From JAJCYK01 sp965224285 (GTDB lineage Bacteria > Bacteroidota > Bacteroidia > Cytophagales > Cyclobacteriaceae), in assembly GCA_965224285.1 (NCBI GenBank), contig OZ245043.1:4278001-4342000 (forward strand): 64,000 nucleotides of DNA. The letters run 5' to 3'. Every line of letters starts with the position of its first letter. Position 1 is the stretch's first letter. The notes beneath the pieces were generated by a model that worked only from the letters and a program-made list of their open reading frames with translations, searched no databases and was not told the origin of the DNA. A program made the translations under genes and the position numbers. Of this stretch, positions 39,214 through 49,024 are shown one piece after another.

Positions 39214-40284
39214 TTATGAACCAAGTTCAGCCCGTGTCTTGAAGGTCCAAAGAATTGTTTCTAATTCTCGCAAAGGATTTCGCTTGTTCTCACCAGGAGC
39301 GTAAACGAATCCTTCCAGATAATAAATTCGACCCAGAGATTGATCTACTACACTATAACTGATAAAGGACCCGCCCATGGAGTTATTGTTTAATTTCCAA
39401 ATGCCCCTGATTTCTATGGCATAGTTGCGATCAAGATTAACGGCTGTGGAATCAACCGGTACCAAAGGTTCGGTGATCATATAACTCAGTGAGTCCTGTC
39501 CTAGTAAAAAACGACGCCATCTCCGGTCTCTAAAATTAACAATCTGGGCTTTGGTGAGTTCCGACTCATCGTTATAATCCCGATAAGTTATGAATATGTT
39601 CTTATCAATTTTAGCTCGTTGTCTAAGCCAGATCACCTGGTCGGTTTCTACTGCGATCTCATATCCAAATGGTACTTTAAGATAGCATTGATATTTGTCT
39701 ATTAGGTGATTTTCGATTCCTTCCACAGAAGGAGCCTTGTACAAGGCCTGGCTAAATCTAGCTTTTTCCACCTCCAGAAAATGTTGTAAAAGCTGATTGC
39801 GATGATTTTGAAGGTGATTGATTAGATCGTCAGTATTAACTTGGAATAGGTACAGCACAGATTGATCCTTGGCAAAAAGATCTTCTTGAGTTACCATAAA
39901 CAAGTCGGGATCACTTTTTATCCTGGTTCTGGAAGCTTCCGTAAAATATTGCTCCAGGATCCTGTCTGAACGGCTATTGCCTTCGAATGTGTGCACAAAA
40001 ATCAAATTTTTGGCATTCTTTAAGACACGGTTAAACTTATCAGGGACTACATGGATCAGATGAAATAATGGCTCATCCTGCAACAACCCGGGGTGGGGGG
40101 CACGATAAATATCTCTTAATTCTTGACCCAGCGGACCGGCCCATTTGATAGAGTCCATTACCAATACTACTTCCCCGGGATCACCGGTTGCCGGAGGCAG
40201 TAAAGCGCTATCATCTAATTTGCCGGAACATTGGCTAAGGATTACCGTAATGGCTGATACAAGCAGCAGGTGTTTAATGTACAT
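39214..40284 (-). CDS. DUF4837 family lipoprotein
   Basis: A 356-residue lipoprotein whose N terminus MYIKHLLLVSAITVILSQC is a lipoprotein signal with Cys19. The rest matches the Bacteroidota-specific DUF4837 layout, including GDPGEVVLVMDSIKW near the start and RGIWKLNNNSMGGSFISYSV near the end. Its function is unknown. It follows the lytic transglycosylase gene by about 100 bp on the same strand, a pairing I recall as frequent in Bacteroidota, so an envelope or peptidoglycan role is a guess. Confidence 0.78.
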   Translation of the reverse strand: MYIKHLLLVSAITVILSQCSGKLDDSALLPPATGDPGEVVLVMDSIKWAGPLGQELRDIYRAPHPGLLQDEPLFHLIHVVPDKFNRVLKNAKNLIFVHTFEGNSRSDRILEQYFTEASRTRIKSDPDLFMVTQEDLFAKDQSVLYLFQVNTDDLINHLQNHRNQLLQHFLEVEKARFSQALYKAPSVEGIENHLIDKYQCYLKVPFGYEIAVETDQVIWLRQRAKIDKNIFITYRDYNDESELTKAQIVNFRDRRWRRFLLGQDSLSYMITEPLVPVDSTAVNLDRNYAIEIRGIWKLNNNSMGGSFISYSVVDQSLGRIYYLEGFVYAPGENKRNPLRELETILWTFKTRAELGS

Positions 40285-40382
40285 TAGGAAATGAAAATAT
40301 TGAGTCTCAGTTGTAGAATGCAGTTACCTAAAAATAGTAACATCCTCTCACAATGCGAAACCGCAGCTAAATAAGCGGTCGG

Positions 40383-41744
40383 CTAACCAATGATCAGCTT
40401 CTGACCGGGTTTTATCTTGTTGTTGTTGAGGTTATTCAGCCGTTTGATCTTTTCGATGGTCAAACCTTTATACATAAGACTGATGTCCCACAAGGTATCA
40501 CCCGGTCTAACGGTGTGGACTTTGGAATCCGGAACGGGCTGGAGTTTTACCGGTTTCCTGGCAGTGGCTGTTTGTTGAGAGGGAGGCACCCATATGGTAA
40601 GCCGTTGTCCCACTCGAATAAGGTTGCCTCTCAGATTATTCCACCTTCTAAGGTCGCTGGTCCTTACCCGGTACCGCTCCGCGATCAAGCCCAATACGTC
40701 GCCGGACCGTACTCGATAGGTAATCTTTTCCTTGCCATAGGTGCTCCCGGGAGTTTGTGAAGCTATTAGTTTAAGCGCAGCTTCATCTACTTTAGAGGCG
40801 GAATCCAGGATCATTTGTCTATTGCTGGCGAGATATGGCATTTTATCTTGAGGTATTCTCAAGGGATAATTTTTAGCTTCTTTAGGAATGGCATTTCTAC
40901 GTAGCGCAGGATTTAGCTTGGTCAGGTCTTCAAGACATACATCAAGCTGATCAGCGAATATTTGCAGGTCCAGATACTGGTTGACATGTATAGTATCGCT
41001 TTTCATGGGATAAAGCAGATGATCTACAAATAAATTGTGATCTTCCAGGTGATGCATCACATACATAATGGCCACAAATTGGGGCACATAACTACGGGTT
41101 TCTCTGGGCAGATATTTATAAATTTCCCAGAACTTCTTTTTATAGCCTGACCTCCTGATGGCCCTTCTAACTTTACCCGGGCCTGCGTTGTAAGATGCCA
41201 AGGCTAATTCCCAGTCGCCAAAGATCTTATACAAACTTTTTAAATAAAGACAAGCCGCCTCAGTGGCTTGATATGGATCCATACGCTCGTCGATAAAAAA
41301 ATCCTGATGCAGCTTGTACATCCTGCCTGTAGAAGGCATAAACTGCCATAGACCTACAGCGCCCACCCGGGATCTTGCAGTGGTATTCAATCCAGATTCA
41401 ATTATGGACAAGTATTTTAACTCCTCAGGCAACCCATGCTTTTCCAGATAATATTCGAAGATGGGAAAGTAAAGATTCATGCGTTGAACCATCAGCTTGC
41501 TGTAGGCCCGATCACGAACTGTAAAGTAATCGATAAATGATTTAACGATTTTGTTATAACTGAGCGGCACTGCTGAAGACATACAACTCAATCTGTCTTC
41601 AACTTCTTCAAATGAAAAATCAGGTACATATTCATATTCCTCTAATATCCGGCTCTTCAGGGTATCATTTAGCCATGGTGAAGCCGCAAATACCTCATTG
41701 ACAGGTATCACGAAAATAACAATCAGGTAGTACAAGTTCTTCAT
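40383..41744 (-). CDS. LysM-containing lytic transglycosylase (MltD-like)
   Basis: Cleaves peptidoglycan glycan strands to anhydro-muropeptides in the periplasm. The 453 residues contain a signal peptide ending near VFAAS and an SLT domain (about 95-230) with catalytic Glu116 in YLSIIESGLN followed by SRVGAVGLWQFMPSTGR and LALASYNAGPGKVRRA. Two C-terminal LysM repeats follow, about 345-392 (YRVRSGDVLGLIAERY) and 408-452 (HTVRPGDTLWDISLMY), which bind peptidoglycan. It follows gatA by 11 bp. The architecture matches MltD, though E. coli-type MltD is a lipoprotein and this one has a plain signal peptide. Confidence 0.92.
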   Translation of the reverse strand: MKNLYYLIVIFVIPVNEVFAASPWLNDTLKSRILEEYEYVPDFSFEEVEDRLSCMSSAVPLSYNKIVKSFIDYFTVRDRAYSKLMVQRMNLYFPIFEYYLEKHGLPEELKYLSIIESGLNTTARSRVGAVGLWQFMPSTGRMYKLHQDFFIDERMDPYQATEAACLYLKSLYKIFGDWELALASYNAGPGKVRRAIRRSGYKKKFWEIYKYLPRETRSYVPQFVAIMYVMHHLEDHNLFVDHLLYPMKSDTIHVNQYLDLQIFADQLDVCLEDLTKLNPALRRNAIPKEAKNYPLRIPQDKMPYLASNRQMILDSASKVDEAALKLIASQTPGSTYGKEKITYRVRSGDVLGLIAERYRVRTSDLRRWNNLRGNLIRVGQRLTIWVPPSQQTATARKPVKLQPVPDSKVHTVRPGDTLWDISLMYKGLTIEKIKRLNNLNNNKIKPGQKLIIG

Positions 41745-41755
41745 TACCTCAATAA

Positions 41756-43186
41756 CTAATTGGGTGATGGGTTTAGTATGCTTTGGGCCAATTCATATAG
41801 CCCTTTTTCGTTAAAATCCTTGGTCATTATTTGTAATCCAATAGGCAGACCATCCCTGTCCGTACCATTGGGTATGGAAAGTGCTGGAATGCCGGAAACT
41901 GAGGCTTGCACGGTAAACAGATCTGAGGCATACATCTCCAATGGATCATTTACCAGGCTACCTAGTTTAAAAGCAGTAGTGGGGGTAGTCGGTAAAACCA
42001 GAAAATCAAGATCCTGGAACAGCTGCAAGGTTTTGTCCTTTATTATCCTACGGACTTTCTGTGCTTTTGTGTAATAGGCATCGTAATAACTGGCGCTAAG
42101 CACAAAAGTGCCAAGCATGATCCTCTTCTTCACTTCTTTACCAAATCCCACGCTACGGGTTTCTCGATAAAGTGCTGCTAAATTTTCATCCCGGGAGCTT
42201 CGCAGTCCATATTTCACCCCATCATATCTGGATAAATTTGAACTGGCCTCGGCAGTAGTCAAAATATAATAGGTAGGCAGAACATAATCTAATAGGGGAA
42301 AGTCGACTGCTTCTACCTGGTGACCATCATTTCGCAAATTTTCCAGCGCCAATTCCGTGCGCTGCTTTACTTCCGGTTGTATGGCAGAAGTTTCCAGGGT
42401 TTCAGAAATAAATCCGACCTTAAACGACGGCGATAAAACGGAATCCCACAAGTAGTCCCCTACCGGAAGCCTGGAAACAGTACTATCAAAAGTATCTGCT
42501 CCGGCAATGGTCTCTAATATTATGGCGTTATCCTCCAGGTGGTTGGTTATAATGCCAATAGTGTCAAAAGAGGAGGCATAGGCAATAAGTCCATGACGGG
42601 AGACCCGGGAATAAGTGGGTTTTAAACCAATGGTTCCGGTAAAGGAGGCTGGCTGTCTCACCGACCCGCCGGTATCCGAGCCCAGCGAAGCATGACACAT
42701 ACCGCATTGCACCGCTACCGCACTACCGCCGGAGGATCCACCTGATACCCGATCTTGCTTAACCAGGTTTTTAACAGGTCCGAAGGCCGAATTCTCGTTG
42801 GATGATCCCATACCGAATTCGTCACAATTCTGTCGGCCGATTATTATGGCATCTTCAGCTTCAAGTCTGCCAACCGCAGTAGCCGAATATTGTGATTCAA
42901 ATCCCGATAAAATTTTACTGCCGGCCTGGATAGCGTGGTCCTTATAACATATCAGATCCTTTAGACCTACTACCATTCCGGCCAGTTTGCCGGCTTTACC
43001 CCGACTTATTTTATCGTCGACTGTTTGAGCTTTTTGTAAGGCTTCCTGGGCGTAGACTTCCAGAAAGGCATTTAGTGAGGCATGTTGGTTGATATTATCC
43101 AGACATGAATTTACTACCTGATAGCAACTAAGGCTACCAGAATTTAAACCACTTTGAATTTGCCTCAACGAGGGGAGTGTCTCCAA
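41756..43186 (-). CDS. gatA: Aspartyl/glutamyl-tRNA amidotransferase subunit A
   Basis: GatA is the amidase subunit of GatCAB, which converts Glu-tRNA(Gln), and in many bacteria Asp-tRNA(Asn), to the amidated forms. The 476-residue protein keeps the Ser-cisSer-Lys triad at Lys76 (VGLKDLI), Ser151 (SGGSSGGSA) and Ser175 (SDTGGSVRQPA). gatB and gatC are not in this window. It lies 5 bp after tatA and probably shares the tatA promoter. Confidence 0.95.
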   Translation of the reverse strand: METLPSLRQIQSGLNSGSLSCYQVVNSCLDNINQHASLNAFLEVYAQEALQKAQTVDDKISRGKAGKLAGMVVGLKDLICYKDHAIQAGSKILSGFESQYSATAVGRLEAEDAIIIGRQNCDEFGMGSSNENSAFGPVKNLVKQDRVSGGSSGGSAVAVQCGMCHASLGSDTGGSVRQPASFTGTIGLKPTYSRVSRHGLIAYASSFDTIGIITNHLEDNAIILETIAGADTFDSTVSRLPVGDYLWDSVLSPSFKVGFISETLETSAIQPEVKQRTELALENLRNDGHQVEAVDFPLLDYVLPTYYILTTAEASSNLSRYDGVKYGLRSSRDENLAALYRETRSVGFGKEVKKRIMLGTFVLSASYYDAYYTKAQKVRRIIKDKTLQLFQDLDFLVLPTTPTTAFKLGSLVNDPLEMYASDLFTVQASVSGIPALSIPNGTDRDGLPIGLQIMTKDFNEKGLYELAQSILNPSPN

Positions 43187-43191
43187 TCCTT

Positions 43192-43401
43192 TTATCTTTT
43201 GTCTTCACTTATGGATTTGGACCCTTCTTCTATTTCATCTTTGATTTCCTTAGTGGCATCCTTAAATTCCCTGATGCCCTTGCCCAACCCTCTCGCTAAC
43301 TCGGGGATTTTTTTCGCTCCGAAGAGCAATAAAATGGCAAAGATGATTACAAATATCTCTGGTCCTCCTAGTGAAAATGCTAACAAAGTTTGCATAGCCA
43401 T
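43192..43401 (-). CDS. tatA: Sec-independent translocase subunit TatA
   Basis: TatA forms the variable-size pore for export of folded proteins. The 69-residue protein has the classic arrangement: a short N terminus, a transmembrane helix (about 10-25), the FGAKKIPELARGLGKGI amphipathic helix, and a charged tail. The start may be the second Met (residue 3). tatC is not in the window. A good promoter lies just upstream, and gatA follows after 5 bp. Confidence 0.93.
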   Translation of the reverse strand: MAMQTLLAFSLGGPEIFVIIFAILLLFGAKKIPELARGLGKGIREFKDATKEIKDEIEEGSKSISEDKR

Positions 43402-43427
43402 AGTTTTTTATAGGTGTTTGTAATAAG

Positions 43428-43458
43428 TAAAGATATGTAATAAACGTCGCTAGACAAA
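43428..43458 (-). promoter_or_regulatory. Promoter of tatA-gatA
   Basis: On the minus strand TTTG (43458-43455), exactly 19 nt, then TATCTTTA (43435-43428), one mismatch in the -7 box. It ends 27 nt before the tatA ATG. Confidence 0.6.
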
Positions 43459-43526
43459 TCCACCTAGCTACTAATTTGAATTTTATCTTACAATCCTAAG
43501 GAAAGCACATAATTCCTATGATCTGC

Positions 43527-44732
43527 TTACTTAGGCTGCAACCAGGCCAATGGATCTAATTTATTGAAGCTTTTCCACACTTGAAATTGCACCTCCGATA
43601 CCCCATTATTATCGGTAAAAACCTCTCCAATAGGATCTTTAGTACTCACTCTATCTCCGGTCTTCACCAAAGCTTTACTCAAATTGGCATAGACGGTTCG
43701 ATATTCCCCGTGCTGAATGATGATCACAACACCATTCATTCCCGGGATAGAGGCAATTTTGGAGACTTCCCCGTCGAATACGGCCCTGACCACTTCATTT
43801 TTCTGGGTTTGAATATCCACCCCGGGATTTTCGATCTTGACGCCTTTCAATACCGGATGGGGTTGTAGACCAAACTTACTGGAAACAAATCCTTTTGCCA
43901 CCGGCCATGATAGTCTTTTTTGGTTGCCCTGAAAATTAGATGACAGCAAAGCACCTTCCGGAGTCAATTCATATCCCTCTTCTTTCTTTTTATTGGCCTC
44001 TATCTCCTTACGGATCAGATCTGCGATCATCCGGTCCAAACGCTGAATTGATCTTTTACGCTTTTTAAGGTCGTCTTTTAGGTCTTTTTCACGCAAGCTC
44101 AGTTGTTTTACCACGGTATTTTTTTGGGATTTTGCCGCCAGAAGGCTTTGATTTTGTTTTCTTTGCTCCCCTAATAGCTGTTCCTGTTCCTGCTTCCGGC
44201 TATTAATTTCCGCTAATTGTACTGCCAGTTGCTTTTGGACCTGGTCAATCTCTCTGGCCTGATCTTCACGAGCTGCGGTATATTGTTGCAAGTATTTGGC
44301 ACGCATGATCAGTTCACTGAAGGAAGAGGCGGAGAATAAAAAAGTAAGACTGCCATAACTATTGCGGGTTTTCTCTGCTTGATATACCATATTGGCATAT
44401 TCTTCCTTTAATTGAGCCAGATCTTTTTCCAGTGAGTTGCTGAGATTGGTGTTTTCCTTAATATCAGCCTCCAGCAAGCGGATGTTGGACTGGTATACCC
44501 TGATCAAAGCTTCCTGGCTCACTATCTGTTGGTTCAATGCCCGCAATTGTCCCAGACTGTTTCTTTTAAGGTTAGCGGTCTCTTTTAGGATTTTTTCCGC
44601 CTCCTGGATTTTAGCCAGGTTTTCCTTTTTTTTCTTTTCCAGTGAAGTGCGGTCGTCCTGCCCGTTGACAATTAGGGAACTGAAAATAAAAGCGATGATC
44701 AGAGGGAGCCAAAAAATCCTACTTACGTTCAT
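43527..44732 (-). CDS. EnvC-like murein hydrolase activator, degenerate LytM domain
   Basis: A 401-residue secreted protein with a signal peptide ending near VNGQ, a long coiled coil (about 25-255) and a C-terminal LytM/M23 domain (about 290-395). The zinc ligands of active M23 enzymes are missing: the usual H-x3-D reads ENPGVD, the HxH of YAHL reads YANL, and the later HFE-type motif reads VQFQV. Loss of these residues is characteristic of EnvC/NlpD-type activators that switch on amidases. The coiled-coil plus LytM layout matches EnvC. It overlaps the DUF4292 gene by 14 bp, and TPR-DUF4292-M23 order is conserved in Bacteroidota. Confidence 0.88.
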   Translation of the reverse strand: MNVSRIFWLPLIIAFIFSSLIVNGQDDRTSLEKKKKENLAKIQEAEKILKETANLKRNSLGQLRALNQQIVSQEALIRVYQSNIRLLEADIKENTNLSNSLEKDLAQLKEEYANMVYQAEKTRNSYGSLTFLFSASSFSELIMRAKYLQQYTAAREDQAREIDQVQKQLAVQLAEINSRKQEQEQLLGEQRKQNQSLLAAKSQKNTVVKQLSLREKDLKDDLKKRKRSIQRLDRMIADLIRKEIEANKKKEEGYELTPEGALLSSNFQGNQKRLSWPVAKGFVSSKFGLQPHPVLKGVKIENPGVDIQTQKNEVVRAVFDGEVSKIASIPGMNGVVIIIQHGEYRTVYANLSKALVKTGDRVSTKDPIGEVFTDNNGVSEVQFQVWKSFNKLDPLAWLQPK

Positions 44733-45468
44733 ATCTGCTAGGTATATTAAATGGGAACTGGAGAGCAGAGGCCAACTCTGCCCGTCCGTGTTTAATATTT
44801 ATCTCAGTATTCTTTATTTCTGTTCCATGCTCATAATTGACTTTGATCAGGCTTTGAAAAGGGATTGAAAATGCTGCTAATGGCTTGAAGTCCTCATATT
44901 CCAAAATTAAGCTGTTTTTTGTGGGCGGTTCCTTCATGGTCACTTTCTCCAACTTCATCAATTCCCGGCTTATATAATTATCAATGGCATAAGGACCATT
45001 TTGTTGCCTTACAATATAAAATTGTTTGGAACTCAGGATTTCGCTGGAATCATTAGCTGCCAATGGCATCTTGCCCAAGATCATAGCCTGGATCAGCTCA
45101 TAATCAATGTTAAAATGATATTTCTCACTCAATAATTTAAAATCATAAACGCTATATTCACGATTTAACCTGTTGAGAAACACCATAGAATCACGGGTAA
45201 TCATAGCTCTGGCCGCTTCGATTCCCAGGATTGGTGTCAAGGACATCCAAATGATACTGTCTTTTTTTATGCGAATATTTGCCGTGGTGGTAAGATTATT
45301 GTCTGAATCCTTATAGTTGATACGAGTTTTGGTGTTCAGATATTCGAAGTCCGGCTCTTCAAAAACCAGTTTGGTATCCTCCACAAAGTCCGGGTCGCTT
45401 ACTACAACGTTTCGATTGCAGGAATAAATAAAAATAAGCCACAAGAATACCCAGAGGCGGTTATTCAT
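44719..45468 (-). CDS. DUF4292 family lipoprotein
   Basis: A 249-residue protein with a lipoprotein signal ending in LIFIYSC (Cys17). The body is beta-rich with alternating hydrophobic residues (TTTANIRIKKDSIIWMSLTPILGIEAARAMITRDS), a pattern resembling LolA/LolB-like lipid-binding folds, and matches DUF4292. Its function is unestablished; a role in lipoprotein or lipid handling is inference. It overlaps the TPR gene upstream by 8 bp and the EnvC-like gene downstream by 14 bp, so the three are translationally coupled. Confidence 0.82.
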   Translation of the reverse strand: MNNRLWVFLWLIFIYSCNRNVVVSDPDFVEDTKLVFEEPDFEYLNTKTRINYKDSDNNLTTTANIRIKKDSIIWMSLTPILGIEAARAMITRDSMVFLNRLNREYSVYDFKLLSEKYHFNIDYELIQAMILGKMPLAANDSSEILSSKQFYIVRQQNGPYAIDNYISRELMKLEKVTMKEPPTKNSLILEYEDFKPLAAFSIPFQSLIKVNYEHGTEIKNTEINIKHGRAELASALQFPFNIPSRYERK

Positions 45469-47215
45469 ATAACTTGCGATCAGCTATTTTTTTATCTATC
45501 AATTCGGAGGTATCATCCATACCCTTAGCACGATTCCATTGCTTAACCGCATTTTCTATATCTCCTAATTTAAAAAGTACATCGCCGTAGTGTTCCACGA
45601 TGGTCCCGCTGGCATCTTCCTTTAAGGCATCTTCCAGAAATCGTTTTGCTTCCTTATAATCACCCAACATATACAACACCCAGGCATGAGTATCCAGAAA
45701 AGTTGGATTATTGGGGTTTCTTTTGACCAATCTGCCGGACATGCGTTTGGCTTTGTCCAGCTGGGATTTTCGCAGACTTAAAAAATAACTGTAATTATTC
45801 AGCACATGGTCATTCTCAGGATCCAGCGCCAACACCGCCTCATAGGCTTGATCCGAATTCCTGTGGTCCTCGAGCTCGTTATAGGCATCTCCCAAAAGAG
45901 TGTTGAACAGCACTTGCAAGGAGTTATCATTGCGGGCCAATTTCTTACCCTGCTCCAGAGAAAAAACCGCCTCTTCATAGTTATCCAGAGAAAGATTGGC
46001 AAAACCACTGTAATAATAAAGCGGTGCCTGATTGGGAAAAACTTCGATAGCCTGATCCGCATGTACCACCAAACTGTCGAATTCCGAGAGTTCTCCTTCG
46101 ATCTGTAACACATTCTGCCAGATATTGAAGTTGCTGTTGTCTAGTTCCAATGCCTGCAAATAGTTCTTAAGGGCGGTCCTTTTTAATTCTTCAGAATCAC
46201 TATTTCGGGCTAAATTCAAATAAAGATCCCCGTTTACTGCATGAGCATCTCCGTCGTCGGGATGGGCTTGCAAAATACTTTGTGCCAGCTTCATGGAATT
46301 TTCTTCCACCACCGGATCGGGCAGTTGCTTCATATAATCCACTAACACATTGAGTTTTGGTTTTAGATCCAGGTCAGGGTTGTTAAAAGCCACTATCATT
46401 TGTTCAATGGCCTGGTTTACTTTACCCTGTTTCTTATAAACTTCTGCCAGTATTAATCGGGCACGGGCGTGACTGGATTCCGACTTCAGAAAATCCTCCA
46501 AATACGGAATAGCCTCCGCTTCTCGGTTATTGGCCAGGTATAGTTCGGCCAGATTTACCAGGTAATCCGGGTCCCCCGGAAATAAAGCGATCATTTCCTT
46601 AGCCTGGCCAATGGCTTCGGTCAGGCGATTTTGCTTTAAGTAGATACGTTGTTTGCTGAAAACCAATTCTTTACTGATGCCAAATTCCTGTTCTGCTCGC
46701 TGATAGGTGGTGAGGGCGGCATCCAATTGGTTATTGTAAACATACAATGCGGCTAGATCGAACAAATACATCTGGGTGTCCGGTACTTTTTCCAGCAGGT
46801 CCTCGTACATTTGGGCCGCAGCGGTAAAATTGGACAGCTTGGAGTAAATGTCTGCATTGAGCAGGTAGTAGTATTTATTTTGATTATCAAGCTCCAGCGC
46901 TTTACTGGCGTACTGTAAAGCCTTATCGTATTCATCACCTAATACCAGAATTTGCGCTATTTTATAATGGCATGCGGAGTTGGAGGGATTGAGTTCGAGG
47001 GATTTTTGGAAAAATATCAAGGCTTTACCATAATCCTCGATCATGAAATACTTTTCCCCTTCCAAAAATATGATTTCCGCCTGTAGTAAGCTTCGTTGGG
47101 CGTTTTTAGACTGATCGTCTTTAGTTCTTTTTTTACGGGTTTGAGCTTCTAAGTCATAATGAGAAGCAGCTATGATCATGAATAACCCAAAGATGGTCCA
47201 AAAAAGCCTTTTCAT
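45461..47215 (-). CDS. Tetratricopeptide repeat protein
   Basis: A 584-residue secreted or periplasmic protein with a signal peptide (about 1-24) followed by at least 12 TPR units with the W/Y-LG-Y-A-F-A-P spacing (for example YGKALIFFQKSLELNPSNSA and YEEAVFSLEQGKKLARND). TPRs form superhelical scaffolds for protein assembly. No enzymatic domain was seen. It heads the TPR-DUF4292-EnvC-like unit, which is conserved in the phylum and probably acts in envelope biogenesis (inference). Confidence 0.88.
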   Translation of the reverse strand: MKRLFWTIFGLFMIIAASHYDLEAQTRKKRTKDDQSKNAQRSLLQAEIIFLEGEKYFMIEDYGKALIFFQKSLELNPSNSACHYKIAQILVLGDEYDKALQYASKALELDNQNKYYYLLNADIYSKLSNFTAAAQMYEDLLEKVPDTQMYLFDLAALYVYNNQLDAALTTYQRAEQEFGISKELVFSKQRIYLKQNRLTEAIGQAKEMIALFPGDPDYLVNLAELYLANNREAEAIPYLEDFLKSESSHARARLILAEVYKKQGKVNQAIEQMIVAFNNPDLDLKPKLNVLVDYMKQLPDPVVEENSMKLAQSILQAHPDDGDAHAVNGDLYLNLARNSDSEELKRTALKNYLQALELDNSNFNIWQNVLQIEGELSEFDSLVVHADQAIEVFPNQAPLYYYSGFANLSLDNYEEAVFSLEQGKKLARNDNSLQVLFNTLLGDAYNELEDHRNSDQAYEAVLALDPENDHVLNNYSYFLSLRKSQLDKAKRMSGRLVKRNPNNPTFLDTHAWVLYMLGDYKEAKRFLEDALKEDASGTIVEHYGDVLFKLGDIENAVKQWNRAKGMDDTSELIDKKIADRKLYE

Positions 47216-47509
47216 ATTCCGTTAATTTTACTCAGCCGCTTATTGTCATTAAATAGGTCTGGGGCTTCTCAACTGCGAAATTTAATAAATTTCCACCAAA
47301 ATGAGTTCGTGAACTGTTTGATAAAAGGCCCATATGTAACAAACTGTTGCTCCTTTTGACTAACACGCAAAATTTATGCCCATCTTACCTCTAACGTGAC
47401 ATAGGAGGTAATCATTGCAAAAGCTGACAGGTAGAGTATCATCTTCACCGTCATCTCCGCTTACCTAAATTCGAACACGTTACTGGTATTATGTACAAAA
47501 ATAAGAAAT
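47216..47509. other. Intergenic stretch, nothing clear recognised
   Basis: Gap of 294 bp between the flippase and TPR genes, both on the minus strand. It contains a near-palindrome AGTTCGTGAACT near 47308 and a weak -7-like TAAATTTC on the minus strand, without a matching -33 box. No RNA gene or conserved short reading frame could be supported. In related genomes this junction often holds dut, which is absent here. Confidence 0.3.
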
Positions 47510-49003
47510 TTAGCGGGCTTTAGGGTATAGATTCTTTTTTTCAAGCAGATAAACAACACCAATGAAACAGAGGGTGACAACCATGTTCAGGTATGTATAA
47601 AAGACCCCCTCAGCTCTGAATAACCAGGGAGTGAGGTAAATAATGGCTACGCTGGCTAAAATATAGACCAGAATTTTAGCCCAAGGGTATGGAATAGGCA
47701 TGACACTTCGACCCCAGTAGTAACATATTAGGGTCATCGAACCATAGCAAAGTACGCTGGCAATTGCAGAACCGGTATAGCCAATCACCGGAATTAATAA
47801 AACATTGAACAATATGGTAACAAAAGCGCCAATTAAGGTGATATAGGTACCCACCATAGTGCGATCCTTCAACTTAAACCATACCGATAGGTTAACGTAC
47901 ATGCCAAAAAATAGCTTTCCCACTAAAAGAATCGGCACCAGGTAGAGCGCTTCCCGATAACTGGGCTGGCGCAGGAACAAACTGCCCAGAAGATCTAGGT
48001 TAAGGCTCACGGCCACCAGTATAATACAGCAAGTCACCACAAAGTAATACATTACCCTGGCAAACAGTTCAGGTGCTTCACGATTGGTCGCCTGATTAAA
48101 AAAGAACGGTTCACCTGCGTAGCGAAATGCTTGGATGGCCAACAGCATGAAAATACTGAGCTTAAAGGAAGCTCCGTAAATACCAAGCGCCGCCATACTG
48201 GATTTTCCAGCATAAAAATCTGTAGGCAATAATTCTGGTATCAATATTTTGTCGGCCTGCTCATTGGCGATACCTGCTAAACCCATAAGAAATATCGGCA
48301 ATCCATAGGCCAGCATAGGCTTTATAAAAGACCAGGAGATTGACAATTTAAACTGTTTGAAGTACCTCCACAACACTACTATAATCAGCAGATTGCCCAT
48401 CAAGTTTGCCAGGAACACATAACCCACTCCGAATTCTTCCTGGTAATATCGATTTACCAAGGGCTGGAGATCCGTCAACATCCCCTTGGAAATCAGATAA
48501 GGTATCAACAGAAATATCAGATTTAGCCCAATGGTTACTACAATAGCTCCTAATTTGGCAATAGCAAAGGTCAGGGCTTTATTTTCCAAGCGTAGACGGG
48601 CGAAGGGGATAGCTGCGATGGCATCCACATATAAAATACCGGCTAGTAAGTAGATCAATAAAACTTGATCAGGTTGGCCTGCATAGCGGGCTAAGGCAGG
48701 GGCATTAGCCACAATAAGAATAGTAAACATGCTGCTGGTTAAAAATAATAGTGCAGCAGCTTGACGGAAAGTTTTTAACAGTTCGCCCTGGCTCCCGTAC
48801 CTGAAAAAGGCGGTTTCCATACCATAGGTATAGACAATATTAAGGAAAGCGGCGTAAGCATAAAGCTGGGTTACAATTCCGTATTGGTTTTCTGCAAACA
48901 CCGCGGTGTACAGCGGGACCAACAAGTAATTAAGCGTGCGGCCTACTATACTGGAGATGCCATAGATGGCGGTCTCTCCCGCAAGTTTTCGGATGAGACT
49001 CAT
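47510..49003 (-). CDS. Polysaccharide/lipid-linked oligosaccharide flippase (Wzx/MATE-like)
   Basis: A 497-residue integral membrane protein with about 12-14 hydrophobic helices. The N terminus MSLIRKLAGETAIYGISSIVGRTLNYLLVPLYT is typical of the polysaccharide-synthesis (Wzx, MOP superfamily) family. These proteins flip lipid-linked sugar units across the inner membrane. The substrate is unknown, and no glycosyltransferases are adjacent. It follows the enoyl-CoA hydratase gene by 21 bp, and in many Bacteroidota it sits beside the TPR-DUF4292-M23 group, as here. Confidence 0.87.
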   Translation of the reverse strand: MSLIRKLAGETAIYGISSIVGRTLNYLLVPLYTAVFAENQYGIVTQLYAYAAFLNIVYTYGMETAFFRYGSQGELLKTFRQAAALLFLTSSMFTILIVANAPALARYAGQPDQVLLIYLLAGILYVDAIAAIPFARLRLENKALTFAIAKLGAIVVTIGLNLIFLLIPYLISKGMLTDLQPLVNRYYQEEFGVGYVFLANLMGNLLIIVVLWRYFKQFKLSISWSFIKPMLAYGLPIFLMGLAGIANEQADKILIPELLPTDFYAGKSSMAALGIYGASFKLSIFMLLAIQAFRYAGEPFFFNQATNREAPELFARVMYYFVVTCCIILVAVSLNLDLLGSLFLRQPSYREALYLVPILLVGKLFFGMYVNLSVWFKLKDRTMVGTYITLIGAFVTILFNVLLIPVIGYTGSAIASVLCYGSMTLICYYWGRSVMPIPYPWAKILVYILASVAIIYLTPWLFRAEGVFYTYLNMVVTLCFIGVVYLLEKKNLYPKAR

Positions 49004-49024
49004 ACCAGGGGGCGGTTTTGCATG

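Noticed and set aside
40310..40382. Weak hairpins after the lytic transglycosylase gene (CCGC/GCGG and GTTAC/GTAAC) as a terminator.
   Set aside because: Stems of only 4-5 bp and no U-tract; not enough to call.
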